Below are positions 18,258 to 27,220 of a stretch of 64,000 nt of DNA, one piece after another. Origin of the DNA: Colwellia psychrerythraea 34H. GTDB lineage: Bacteria > Pseudomonadota > Gammaproteobacteria > Enterobacterales > Alteromonadaceae. Where the stretch lies: the NCBI RefSeq assembly GCF_000012325.1, contig NC_003910.7, positions 248,001 through 312,000 on the forward strand, given 5' to 3'. The stretch's first letter is position 1. The number at the start of each line of letters is the position of its first letter. The position numbers and the translations under genes are program-made. Under the pieces are notes generated by a model. That model did not search any database. It had not been told where the DNA came from and was given only the letters and a program-made list of their open reading frames with translations.

Positions 18258-19888
18258 TGAAAGATAACTTTAGACAGTCGATGAAGTGGTTCCATACTTG
18301 GGTCGGCCTGAGTGTCGGCTGGATTTTATTTTTCATGTTTTTAACTGGAACACTTGGTTATTTTTACCAAGAAATTACCCGTTGGATGGAGCCAGAGCGA
18401 CCATTCATTCAACATAATATTAGCACTGAACAGTTAATTACTATTGCCCAAACGTACTTGCAAAAAAATGCTCAGGGCGTTGATGAATGGGATATTAATT
18501 TACCGACTGTTCGCAATCAAAATTTACGAGTGGGCTGGCGTAATCCGTCAGAAGCGGGGAAGAAGCGTGGTCGGTATAAGACAACAGTGTTAGATATAAC
18601 CACAGGCGAAAAAGTCGAGAGCCGAGCAACTGGTGGCGGTAGGCTGCTTTACAGAATGCATTATCGTTTACATTATTTATCAACTAAAATTAGCTATTGG
18701 ATCGTGGGTTTCTGCGCCATGCTGATGTTATTAGCCGTTATCACCGGTGTCGTTATTCATAAGAAAATCTTCACTGATTTTTTTACCTTTAGAGCAAAAA
18801 AAGGTTTGATTGGCTGGTTAGATATTCACAATGTATTAAGTGTTATTGCCTTGCCATTTCACTTTATGATTACCTACAGTGGTTTACTTTTTTTCCTTTT
18901 TACTTACATGGCGCTCAGTACTAATCTGCAAACCAATGAAGATGAATATCGGGAAATGCGTAAAGAGATATACCCTCGAACTAGTCATGCAGATAGTGCG
19001 AATCAACCTGCAGAAATGCAAGATATTGCATCGTTATATCAACAAGCAAAAAATACGTGGAAAAATGATGAACTCAACGCGGTTGAAGTGTTTGCTGCAA
19101 ACGATATAAATGCCCAATTCCTTTTTATTCGTCATGAAACCGATATCACTTATAACCCTAATGACCAAGTAATGGTTAACGCAATTACCGGTGAAGTCAT
19201 TCAACAAACACCGAGAGAGTATACTGCCGCCGGTATGATTCATAATGGTTTTTACTCATTGCATGAGGGACAATTTGCGGGACCACTAGCCCGTTGGATT
19301 TACTTTTTAACCGGTCTTATTGGCACCGCAATGATTGCTTCAGGTTTAATTCTTTGGACCACTAAACGTAAACCGAAACAACTGAAAAAACCGGACGGCC
19401 CCGATTTTGGTTACCGACTAGTTGAGCAACTCAATATTGGTACTATTGTTGGTTTACCTATCGCTATCGCTATGTATTTTTATGCTAATAGGTTATTACC
19501 TGTCGGTATGGTTGATCGAGTAGATTGGGAAGCTAATGTGATGTTTATCAGTTGGGCACTATTACTAATTTATCCTGCGTTTCGTTCGCCTACTAGAGCA
19601 TGGCTTGAGCAGCTACAACTTGCAGCACTGGTTTATATGGCGCTTCCGTTGGTAAATGCATTAACCACAGATAAACACCTAGTTAATAGTTTGCAACAAC
19701 AGGATTGGGGCCTAGCTGCTTTTGATCTGACATTCTTCACCGTTGGTTGTTGTTTTGCTTTTTCGGCCTATAAATACAAAACACTGCAGCCTGAAAAAGC
19801 AATGAGCAGAAAAGCAATTCGGCAAGACAGTGCAATAGATAATGAAAGTCGACTGCAGTTACAGTGCATTAGTAAGGAGAATGGCTAA
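18257..19888 (+). CDS. PepSY-associated transmembrane protein (possible ferrisiderophore reductase)
   Basis: Inner-membrane protein of 543 residues. Helix 1 (about 14-36, WVGLSVGWILFFMFLTGTLGYFY) is followed by a periplasmic PepSY-like region, then helices near 145-168, 190-215 and 345-365, and a C-terminal group of four. Conserved membrane histidines such as HTWVG, MHYRLHY and HNVLSV suggest heme binding, as in the FoxB/PiuB-like family thought to reduce iron-siderophores. It is coupled by one-base overlaps to the genes on either side. Function is a family-level inference. Confidence 0.82.
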   Translation: MKDNFRQSMKWFHTWVGLSVGWILFFMFLTGTLGYFYQEITRWMEPERPFIQHNISTEQLITIAQTYLQKNAQGVDEWDINLPTVRNQNLRVGWRNPSEAGKKRGRYKTTVLDITTGEKVESRATGGGRLLYRMHYRLHYLSTKISYWIVGFCAMLMLLAVITGVVIHKKIFTDFFTFRAKKGLIGWLDIHNVLSVIALPFHFMITYSGLLFFLFTYMALSTNLQTNEDEYREMRKEIYPRTSHADSANQPAEMQDIASLYQQAKNTWKNDELNAVEVFAANDINAQFLFIRHETDITYNPNDQVMVNAITGEVIQQTPREYTAAGMIHNGFYSLHEGQFAGPLARWIYFLTGLIGTAMIASGLILWTTKRKPKQLKKPDGPDFGYRLVEQLNIGTIVGLPIAIAMYFYANRLLPVGMVDRVDWEANVMFISWALLLIYPAFRSPTRAWLEQLQLAALVYMALPLVNALTTDKHLVNSLQQQDWGLAAFDLTFFTVGCCFAFSAYKYKTLQPEKAMSRKAIRQDSAIDNESRLQLQCISKENG

Positions 19889-20211
19889 TGTTCTTATTAA
19901 CCAGCCTCAGCTTTTTAGTTATGGTGCTTTTTTGCCTTGCGATGAACAAACATCGCGAGCAAGTATTAACGAAAACACTACCTAAGGTTGCGATATTACT
20001 TTTCAGGCCTTTAGCTTGGCTAGCGCTGCTTTTTATCGCCTATTTAAGCGTGGCATTGTTTGGCTGGTCTATTGGCCCGGCATTTTTATTCGGTGCACTC
20101 ACTATGGCAACGTTATTACTGATAATGGTACTGACTTATCGCGCGAAAATAATACCGCAACTTGCTCTTGCCTCGTTATTAATTGCTGGCGTCAGTGTAT
20201 TAAGTCACTAG
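19888..20211 (+). CDS. DUF3325 membrane protein
   Basis: Small hydrophobic protein (107 residues, three or four helices) that ends the Fur-type operon. DUF3325 follows PepSY-TM proteins in many siderophore loci. It overlaps the previous stop by one base. The stop codon lies inside a 7-bp tandem repeat (20203-20226). Confidence 0.72.
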   Translation: MFLLTSLSFLVMVLFCLAMNKHREQVLTKTLPKVAILLFRPLAWLALLFIAYLSVALFGWSIGPAFLFGALTMATLLLIMVLTYRAKIIPQLALASLLIAGVSVLSH

Positions 20212-20226
20212 TCACTAGTCACTAGT
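20203..20226. repeat. 7-bp tandem repeat AGTCACT
   Basis: About 3.4 copies of AGTCACT spanning the DUF3325 stop codon (TAG 20209-20211). A change in copy number would not alter the protein because the stop lies in the first junction. Confidence 0.85.
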
Positions 20227-20318
20227 TGCTGGTATTGATGTATTGCTTATTACCAAGTACTTGCTTACAGTCTTTGCCTCACGATTGTATCGTTATTAGT
20301 AACATGTAAGGAAGTATC

Positions 20319-21077
20319 TTGGAGTTTGCTGGTTTAACTATTGAAATAGCATTATTTTTATTTACCATTGCCATTATCGCAGGTTTTCTGGATACCTTGG
20401 CGGGCGGAGGCGGTTTATTAACGCTTCCTGCACTAATGATGAGTGGTATACCACCACTGGTAGCGCTGGGTACCAATAAGTTGCAATCTTGCGTGGGTGC
20501 TGGGACGGCCAGTGTGATGATGTTACGTAATCGGCGGGTAAGGTGGCGTCAGGTTAAAGAGCTAATGCCAGCTGCTTTTATCGGCTCTGCTATTGGTACA
20601 GTCATTGTTCAATTCGTTAATACCGAAGCTTTGACGTTTATTATTCCTGTGGTGATTAGTGTTATTGGTATTTATTTCTTGGTCACACCCACCGTTGATG
20701 CTGATAATAAACCTGCGAAAGTATCGACATCAGGTTATAGAAATTTTGTCGTGCCTTTGATCGGTTGTTATGACGGAATTTTAGGGCCAGGTACAGGATC
20801 ATTTTTTACTTTAGCTGGTCGTGCTTTGCGAGGTCAAAAATTTCTCGAAGCAACTGCGATAGCTAAAACGCTGAACTTTTCCACCAATATTGCCTCGTTG
20901 ATCGTGTTTTTATTTGCCGGGCAGGTCATTTGGCTGGTTGGTATCACCATGATGTTTGGCCAACTGATTGGTGCGTGGTTAGGCTCTCATTGTCTCTTTA
21001 AAATTCCGATAAATTATTTAAGATATTTAGTCGTTATCATGTGCTTTGGCATGTTGGCTAAATACATAACAACTTAG
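20319..21077 (+). CDS. TSUP (TauE/SafE) family membrane permease
   Basis: Inner-membrane protein of the TauE/SafE/YfcA family, 252 residues with seven or eight helices. It shows the two half-repeats: GFLDTLAGGGGLLTLPAL with GTNKLQS in the first half, and YDGILGPGTGSFF in the second. Members move sulfite, sulfoacetate or other organosulfur anions; the substrate here is unknown. It starts at TTG (20319) with TAAGGAAG 5-12 bases upstream; no nearer ATG fits. Confidence 0.85.
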   Translation: MEFAGLTIEIALFLFTIAIIAGFLDTLAGGGGLLTLPALMMSGIPPLVALGTNKLQSCVGAGTASVMMLRNRRVRWRQVKELMPAAFIGSAIGTVIVQFVNTEALTFIIPVVISVIGIYFLVTPTVDADNKPAKVSTSGYRNFVVPLIGCYDGILGPGTGSFFTLAGRALRGQKFLEATAIAKTLNFSTNIASLIVFLFAGQVIWLVGITMMFGQLIGAWLGSHCLFKIPINYLRYLVVIMCFGMLAKYITT

Positions 21078-21080
21078 TTG

Positions 21081-21129
21081 CCCTGATATTTTAAGCGTAA
21101 ACAAGCTCCGTAATATGTCAGGCTTTTTA
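21081..21129 (+). terminator. Terminator between TSUP and porin genes
   Basis: The imperfect stem GCCCTGATATT / AATATGTCAGGC is followed by TTTTTAT and lies between two convergent genes. Confidence 0.6.
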
Positions 21130-21135
21130 TGCTTG

Positions 21136-22866
21136 TTATAAGAATAACGCTAAGCGTGTATTAAAACCGCTACTTCTACCTTGTAAATTACAGGCTTCAG
21201 AGATAAAGCTACAACGGTCTAAGTCAATCCAACGGTAGTTGAAATTGACGTTAAACTTTGGTGTTAACCACCAAGCAAAACCGACAGATAATATCGAGGT
21301 ATCACCAGCAGCTAAGCCACCGTCGCTGCCATCAAATACCGACCAACGAGTACTGACTTCTAATGCTCCCCAGCCTCCTTGTTCAACACTACGTGCTACG
21401 CGTAAAGGGGAGAAGGTGCCACTCCTTTTATTGTATTCACGCATTTCACCGGTTACTGAGAATACGGCACTAACGTGGTAGCCAGAAAGCTCGGGATTTT
21501 GTAGATAATCAGCCGCAACTTTACTTTTAGTATATTCACCAATCAGCCAGACAGGACCTTTACGCCAAGAGGCTTCAAGGTTATAAGTAACACTGTTATC
21601 AGCATCAATGTTTCCGGTATCGACAAAGGTGGTTGATTTGTTAAATTCAGGTTCAGAGGCGTATCTTAACCCTTCCTTTGCATTGCTATACCGTAGACCA
21701 AAAGCCAGATGGATTAACTCATTTTCATCTTCTGATAGATAAGGTAACCAAGTTGTTCGCCCCACTAGTTCTGTTGAGTTTTCGCTAAGTGAACCTTCGT
21801 CTTCTATCCAGTTATTAAACACACCGCCTGCCCAAGTTAGCTTTTGATTAAGTGTTATGCCACTTAATACAGCACCAAAGTTGCGTGAGGGCAGTAATGC
21901 ATCAGAAACCAAGGCGCGTTCCTGCATCGGTAAAAAAGTCATACTCATGAGCCTTTCCATAGAAATAGGCTCTTTTTGCTTACCGATACTGAGGGTAGTG
22001 TTATAAATGGTAGGTATATCAAGACGCCAATCCATAAAACTCACATTATCTGTAGTGTTGGTGTCAAAACCCTTATCAAAGGTATTGGTTGCTCCAGTGA
22101 TCATATAAATCCAGGGTTTATCAAATTTTATTGCCCCCGCGATCCCAAAACGTAGCGCTCGAATTTCACCGCCATTAAAATCTTGTAAATCTCCCACTTG
22201 CGCTAAGCTGTCTTTGTCTTGCGATTCCCAACTTTGCCTGTCTAAAGCCAGTGCCCCAATTAATATGGTAGAAAAATAATCATTATCAAACTTTATCCAA
22301 TCTGCATCTTTATAATTACTGGGTAATACAATTGGCGGAGGAGTATAAGATAGCCAACCTGTACGTTTGGGTTTTACTCTTTTTTGTTCTGCTAGCGCTG
22401 AAATATTACTTTCGGCTCTGAGGTTATTTCTAATAATTACACCGTTATGAATGGCGAGCAGTACGTGCTTTTTAGTATCGAGTAAGGCCTCAATATTCTC
22501 GTGGGGGTCAACATCTAAAATTAGAAAATTGGCAATTTTACCTGACTCTAGTGAGCCGAGAATAAAACCATTTTGGGCATCAAAAATGATATCACCATGG
22601 CCAACGTCAATGTCATCTTGCGTCACAAGGTCGAATAATTTATTAGTGATAACTAAGTTAGCGGTGGTGCTCTTCTTTTTTTTTGCAGGGTCGACAAAAG
22701 TGATATTGCGGATCACTATTTTCTGTTCAACTACTTCAGGGATATTTGCTATTGGTTCTTCTGAAACTTGCTCGGCTTGGCAAATAGACAACTGAGTTAA
22801 CGTGAAGATGACTACTGATAGAGTAGTCCAGATCATGGTGAATATATTCTTTTTTATCTTCATCAT
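21136..22866 (-). CDS. Outer-membrane porin (OprP/O-like) with N-terminal amidohydrolase-derived domain
   Basis: Signal peptide (about 1-31, ending CQA) followed by two unlike parts. Residues about 50-150 look like the two ends of an amidohydrolase joined without the metal-binding barrel: IVIRNITFVDP resembles the N-terminal beta-sandwich strand, and GSLESGKIANFLILDVDP with VLLAIHNGVIIRNN resembles the classic C-terminal GxIexGKxADlvlld...V..GkVV block. None of the HxH, Lys or Asp metal ligands are present. Residues about 185-576 form a beta-barrel of the phosphate-selective porin O/P type, with alternating aromatic strands and a terminal LALFL ending in an aromatic-leucine. It is next to a second porin and a real amidohydrolase on the same strand. 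The fusion reading is inference. Confidence 0.75.
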   Translation of the reverse strand: MMKIKKNIFTMIWTTLSVVIFTLTQLSICQAEQVSEEPIANIPEVVEQKIVIRNITFVDPAKKKKSTTANLVITNKLFDLVTQDDIDVGHGDIIFDAQNGFILGSLESGKIANFLILDVDPHENIEALLDTKKHVLLAIHNGVIIRNNLRAESNISALAEQKRVKPKRTGWLSYTPPPIVLPSNYKDADWIKFDNDYFSTILIGALALDRQSWESQDKDSLAQVGDLQDFNGGEIRALRFGIAGAIKFDKPWIYMITGATNTFDKGFDTNTTDNVSFMDWRLDIPTIYNTTLSIGKQKEPISMERLMSMTFLPMQERALVSDALLPSRNFGAVLSGITLNQKLTWAGGVFNNWIEDEGSLSENSTELVGRTTWLPYLSEDENELIHLAFGLRYSNAKEGLRYASEPEFNKSTTFVDTGNIDADNSVTYNLEASWRKGPVWLIGEYTKSKVAADYLQNPELSGYHVSAVFSVTGEMREYNKRSGTFSPLRVARSVEQGGWGALEVSTRWSVFDGSDGGLAAGDTSILSVGFAWWLTPKFNVNFNYRWIDLDRCSFISEACNLQGRSSGFNTRLALFL

Positions 22867-22912
22867 GTCCCTATTTTTATTAAGTTATTTATCGTGTTGA
22901 TATTATTTTAGA

Positions 22913-24142
22913 CTAAATTGCTAAACGAAGCCTTAAACCATAGATAAGTGTGCTGTTGTCTAGGGTATTTAGTGCAGGATTAGCGATATATTGTAAATCG
23001 GCTGTTACCTCTAGATAATCTAATGGTTTCATAATGTAGAAAACCTCGGTGGTATATTGGTCGTCATTACCTTTAACTTGCCCCCAGTTAATGGCAGCGC
23101 CGAGATTATTCTCTTCACCACCCAAACCATAATAACCAAAACCCGCACTGATTGATTTTTCCATTAAGGTGCCAGCATCTTGAGAATACCCAGCGCGAAC
23201 AAAGGGTAACCACTGACCATCAATTAAACGTGAAGCAGAAAAATTGATGCCATACCCTCTGTTAGACCCTTGCTCCACACTTTCGTCGGCATGCCAAAGC
23301 GTAGCGTGGATGTTATCGACATATATCTCGCCTTGAGATTTGGTCCAACCTAGCTCAATACTTTTGAAGTATTTATTCTCTTTAAAAAAGGTTTCTAATC
23401 CGTCGATAATATTTGTTGGATCTGAATTCATATCAACCAAACTAGCCACGATATAATACTCATCAGACAACATTATTCCGCCTGCAGCACCTAACGCAGC
23501 ATCACCAGGCAAGGCCATTGTGGTGGTGCCAGTACTAAAGGCAAAGTTCATAAAGCCTGTCCATGGGCTGGCCATGGCAAACACGTCGACAAAGTCCGTT
23601 ATATCTAAAAACCCCGCGACGAAAGATGCTCTTCCGTTCATATATTTTTGTTTGTAATACAGGTTAGTAACTCGAAAACCTTGGTCACTAAAAGGGGGAG
23701 TAACAAGCCCAAGCCCACCGGTGCCAAATTCAAAGTCTTTCACTGAGGTATCTGTATATGAATGGCGGTGTTCAACCTTCCAAACTAAACCGCCCACTTC
23801 TTTTGTGCCAACGCCAATAGGGTTCCAGCTACCATAAAAACGAATCATGCTACTGCCAGCGTTATCGTCTGAGCCAGTTAATACATTATTCGCCCCAAGA
23901 AACACGGTAGAATAATCTACTCCCATGTTGATATTGTTGTGCTCTAGCTGAGTTTTGAAGTCAGGTTTAGATCTTTTATTGTCTTCAGCTATTTGGTTAT
24001 CAACGGCATCTGGGCTACCAAAGTTAGCGCTCTGACCTTTTACTAAATGGTCTTGTGTAGAATTATCTTCTGTAGCGTAAGTTGATGCAGTGGCTAATAA
24101 GCCAGTAATGACAAGAGTAAGAAGAGTTTTATTAGTCAGCAT
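22913..24142 (-). CDS. Carbohydrate-selective porin (OprB-like)
   Basis: Signal peptide (about 1-23, ending TYA) and a beta-barrel of about 385 residues. Blocks such as LVWKVEHRHSY, DFVDVFAMASPWTGF, YSQDAGTLMEKSISAGFGY and the terminal LIYGLRLRLAI fit the OprB carbohydrate porin family (PF04966, by recall). It should form an outer-membrane channel. It lies between the amidohydrolase-porin fusion gene and the amidohydrolase gene, all on the minus strand, with a perfect terminator (24199-24232) separating it from the amidohydrolase. Confidence 0.8.
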   Translation of the reverse strand: MLTNKTLLTLVITGLLATASTYATEDNSTQDHLVKGQSANFGSPDAVDNQIAEDNKRSKPDFKTQLEHNNINMGVDYSTVFLGANNVLTGSDDNAGSSMIRFYGSWNPIGVGTKEVGGLVWKVEHRHSYTDTSVKDFEFGTGGLGLVTPPFSDQGFRVTNLYYKQKYMNGRASFVAGFLDITDFVDVFAMASPWTGFMNFAFSTGTTTMALPGDAALGAAGGIMLSDEYYIVASLVDMNSDPTNIIDGLETFFKENKYFKSIELGWTKSQGEIYVDNIHATLWHADESVEQGSNRGYGINFSASRLIDGQWLPFVRAGYSQDAGTLMEKSISAGFGYYGLGGEENNLGAAINWGQVKGNDDQYTTEVFYIMKPLDYLEVTADLQYIANPALNTLDNSTLIYGLRLRLAI

Positions 24143-24198
24143 AAATTGATTCCATTTTTTGCTAAGCGTGTTGCTTCTATCGCTAAAGTACTTGTAAC

Positions 24199-24232
24199 AA
24201 AAGGGTATTTACTTCTCAGTAAATACCCTTTT
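24199..24232. terminator. Terminator downstream of the amidohydrolase gene
   Basis: Perfect 15-bp stem AAAAGGGTATTTACT (24199-24213) / AGTAAATACCCTTTT (24218-24232), loop TCTC, lying directly after the minus-strand amidohydrolase stop. The porin gene beyond it therefore probably has its own promoter or depends on read-through. Confidence 0.85.
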
Positions 24233-24251
24233 ATATTAATTGGTTACAAGG

Positions 24252-25607
24252 TTAAAGCGTGTTTTTATGCACTTGACCATTTTTCATGATTAATTTGAAC
24301 TTAGTTTTGTACTCGTTCAATACTTCAATGTTTTTAAGTGGGTTACCGTCGATTAAAATTAAATCTGCATAAGCACCTTTTTTGATAACACCTAAAGCAC
24401 CATATTTATATGGATTCATACCACCAGACCAAGTTAAAACTTCAGCAGCATTAGATGTACCCATCTTCATGATTTGTAGTGGTTTAGCGCCAACTTTACC
24501 CATCCAAGTCATATTTTCAGCTTGCTTAGTATTGTAAGCAGGGCCAAACATATCTCCACCGGTAACAATTAATAAGTTATGTTTTAAAGCCCATTTAAAC
24601 ATTTGTGTAGCACCAGAGTTTACTTTTTTAGCTTTCATTTTTTGATCAGCGCTAAAGAAGGTAATTGAGTCTGGATCGCCAAATGCTTGTAATGACATTA
24701 CCGACTGAGCAGAAAGGGCAATACCTTCTTTTTTCATACGTTTAATGGTTTTTTCTGATACTAAAAAGTTATGTTCAATAACTCGAACACCGGCATCAAT
24801 GGCACGGTTTACACTGCGATCGTGGTATGCATGTACTGTTACATATGTGCCGTAATCTTTGGCAACTTCTACAGCGGCTTCAAATTCTTCAACAGAAAAT
24901 TGTGTGCTGTGAAGTGGATCAAATTCACTGGCAACACCGCCACCAGCCATTAATTTTAAATGCGTTGCACCAGCACGTAGATTTTGACGAGCTGCACGTC
25001 GTACTTCTGTTTTACCATCAACAATATAACCAAAACCATGACGCTCTAAATCATCAATAGCACCAGGTTGGTCATTAAATCTGCCCGTATCAGCATGGCC
25101 TCCGGTTTGACTTAAAAAGCCACCAGCAGGGAAAATACGAGGCCCAGGTAATAGGCCATTGTTAATTGCTTTTGCTACACCTAATACGTTACAGCCAACA
25201 TCACGTGCAGTAGTAAAACCTTGGTCAAGGTATTGAGTTAAAGAATGAGCTGTTCGAGCACCCATTGCCATTTGATCATAGTTATCACGACCCACTAACA
25301 TACCTTCTTGTAAACATAGGTGTGAATGCATATCGATAAGACCTGGTATCATGGTTTTACCTTGTCCATCAATGACTTCAACGTCAGCTGCGACTTTTAG
25401 GCCGCTACCTATCGATTTAATTAATTCACCTTCAATTAATACGTCTTGTTGTTTACTTAACCCCGAGGATGTACCGTCCCAAATTTTAACGTTTTTAATC
25501 AATGTTTGATCAGCAGCAAAGGCTGCTGAAGTTAGTGAGAACGCTGCAACAGCGCTAATTACCAACTTACTAGTGGCTTTACTTATCAATGTATTTTTCA
25601 ATTTCAT
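24252..25607 (-). CDS. Exported metal-dependent amidohydrolase (Xaa-Arg/Lys/Pro dipeptidase-like)
   Basis: Amidohydrolase-superfamily enzyme with a signal peptide ending AAFAA. Metal-site elements in order: GLIDMHSHL (the HxH), HLKLMAGGGVAS (carboxylated Lys), VHAYHD, RVIEHN and TGGDMFG (Asp), then the C-terminal LGVIKKGAYADLILIDGNP sandwich strand. This is the subgroup that includes periplasmic dipeptidases cleaving Xaa-Arg, Xaa-Lys or Xaa-Pro. The frame opens at 25625, but AAAGGA lies inside that extension as the ribosome binding site for the ATG at 25607, giving 451 residues. The genomic link with two porins suggests that the porins admit its substrate. Confidence 0.87.
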   Translation of the reverse strand: MKLKNTLISKATSKLVISAVAAFSLTSAAFAADQTLIKNVKIWDGTSSGLSKQQDVLIEGELIKSIGSGLKVAADVEVIDGQGKTMIPGLIDMHSHLCLQEGMLVGRDNYDQMAMGARTAHSLTQYLDQGFTTARDVGCNVLGVAKAINNGLLPGPRIFPAGGFLSQTGGHADTGRFNDQPGAIDDLERHGFGYIVDGKTEVRRAARQNLRAGATHLKLMAGGGVASEFDPLHSTQFSVEEFEAAVEVAKDYGTYVTVHAYHDRSVNRAIDAGVRVIEHNFLVSEKTIKRMKKEGIALSAQSVMSLQAFGDPDSITFFSADQKMKAKKVNSGATQMFKWALKHNLLIVTGGDMFGPAYNTKQAENMTWMGKVGAKPLQIMKMGTSNAAEVLTWSGGMNPYKYGALGVIKKGAYADLILIDGNPLKNIEVLNEYKTKFKLIMKNGQVHKNTL

Positions 25608-25874
25608 TATCTGTCCTTTAATCAATTAGAGGTCTGTTTGCAATGGAATGCAGCATGTTAAATGTAATGATTGAATAATAATCATAGTAACAAACGTTAG
25701 ATATGCCATTGGTTTGATACGTTTATTAATAAAATAAAGTTCATAATATTCAATGTTTTCACTTCACTTCATCATAATTCACTGACGATAATTTTCTTGT
25801 CATATGACGACAAGAAAGCTAAATTATTGGATAGTCATTCTTTAGAAGTGGCAAAATAATACAGGACGTAAAGT

Positions 25875-26870
25875 TTGAAAACTGACATTACCGTGGTTAA
25901 AGCCAGTCATTTACAACCCTTTATTAGCTTTTTGGATAAAGTGGGGGCTCCCCTTGATCGTTTATTAAATCAAGTGAATCTTCATGCCGATTATTTTTCC
26001 GATCAGGAAAACTTGATTGCAGAAGCACCCTTTTGGGCATTGCTCGAACATGCTTCATATAGTCAGGGTATTGAAGACTTAGGCTTTCAAGTTACTGAAC
26101 AATTGTCTCTTGACAGTTTTGGTGTTTTTGGCGCTAAGGTGATGCAGGCGGACAGCTTGCACCAAGCATTAACCACTTTTATTCGTGATATGGGACAACA
26201 ATCAAATTGTCCGCCTTTTTGGTTAATGGAGCAGGGAGCCTTCGTATGGTTTTGTCGGTTGGGCACGCAAGGTATTAAAAAAGGTCACTGGCCAATAGAG
26301 CAACATGTGATCAGTTTAATGATTCAGCTAGTGCGTGGTTTTACTACAGCTACTTGGACTCCACCAAAGGTACATCTACAAACTCATACGCTTAAAGGCG
26401 CTGACAATACGGCTTCCTTTAGTAATAGCCAAATTCTCATTAATAAAGCCTTTACTGGCATATGTATTTCCAAATCACTATTACTTAATGGTGCAGTCAT
26501 AAAGCCTAAAGATAGAGTTGCGGAAGAAGTGGCTCATCAAATGACTATTTCAACGGTTAATAGCCATGTAATTAAAGAGTTACTGATGCAATCATGTGCA
26601 AATCAACCGCTTAATGCGCAACAAATTGCTAACTCACTTGGGTTAAATATTAGACATATGCAGCGACTGTTGAAAGAAGAGGGATGTTCATATAGAGAAT
26701 TAAGTGAACAAGTTCTTTTTAAACAGTCGCAAGTAATGTTGAGCACTGAACAATTATCAGTGCTTGAAGTTGCTTTAGCTCTGGGGTATTCAGATGCGGC
26801 TAATTTCACTCGTGCTTTTAAACGCTGGTCAGGACTTAGCCCAACTCAATATAAACTGTTATTAAATTAG
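25875..26870 (+). CDS. AraC family transcriptional regulator
   Basis: The N-terminal ligand-sensing domain (about 1-200, arabinose_bd/OruR-like, with FISFLDKVGAPLDRLL and LDSFGVFGAKVMQA) precedes a C-terminal double helix-turn-helix (about 240-328): NAQQIANSLGLNIRHMQRLL and LSVLEVALALGYSDAANFTRAFKRWSGLSPTQYK. It starts at TTG with CAGGACG upstream. It is divergent from the exported amidohydrolase (267-bp gap) and may regulate that gene and the porins; a target site was not identified. Confidence 0.87.
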   Translation: MKTDITVVKASHLQPFISFLDKVGAPLDRLLNQVNLHADYFSDQENLIAEAPFWALLEHASYSQGIEDLGFQVTEQLSLDSFGVFGAKVMQADSLHQALTTFIRDMGQQSNCPPFWLMEQGAFVWFCRLGTQGIKKGHWPIEQHVISLMIQLVRGFTTATWTPPKVHLQTHTLKGADNTASFSNSQILINKAFTGICISKSLLLNGAVIKPKDRVAEEVAHQMTISTVNSHVIKELLMQSCANQPLNAQQIANSLGLNIRHMQRLLKEEGCSYRELSEQVLFKQSQVMLSTEQLSVLEVALALGYSDAANFTRAFKRWSGLSPTQYKLLLN

Positions 26871-26914
26871 CGCACTCTTGTTTATAGCGACAACATCACA
26901 GTATGAAGTAGTCG

Positions 26915-27211
26915 CTAAATTGTCGTTAAACTGGCCAGTTCCTCAGAAAACAGATCACTTAAAAAAATGAGTGCAGGGAACACATGGAAGTAGCTACGCA
27001 TAAAAAACTGAATCGTTTCATTAGCATGATTAAGCTCCATAAAGTGATCCATAATTCGTCTGCCTTTATAGGCAATAGAGCAACATATAATGGCGGTAAT
27101 GGCTAAGCTCGGCTCAGCTGTTTCGGCAACTAAAGCATTAGCAGAAGTAATTATCATCAATAAAACCCAAGAGATATCTAATGCATTTAGTGTGAAGATG
27201 TTCTTTATCAT
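26915..27211 (-). CDS. norF: NorF-like / COX4-type small membrane subunit
   Basis: 98 residues with about three membrane helices, including ISWVLLMIITSANALVAE and the last FPALIFLSDLFSEE. It resembles the prokaryotic cytochrome c oxidase subunit IV family (PF03626, by recall) to which NorF belongs. It follows the NorE-like gene after 9 bp, and this pair is the basis of the name. NorE/NorF are accessory to nitric oxide reductase, yet no norB or norC is in the window. Confidence 0.68.
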   Translation of the reverse strand: MIKNIFTLNALDISWVLLMIITSANALVAETAEPSLAITAIICCSIAYKGRRIMDHFMELNHANETIQFFMRSYFHVFPALIFLSDLFSEELASLTTI

Positions 27212-27220
27212 GAGTATTCC

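Noticed and set aside
22451..22795. 114-residue plus-strand frame within the porin fusion
   Set aside because: Antisense shadow of a well-supported gene; no family features.
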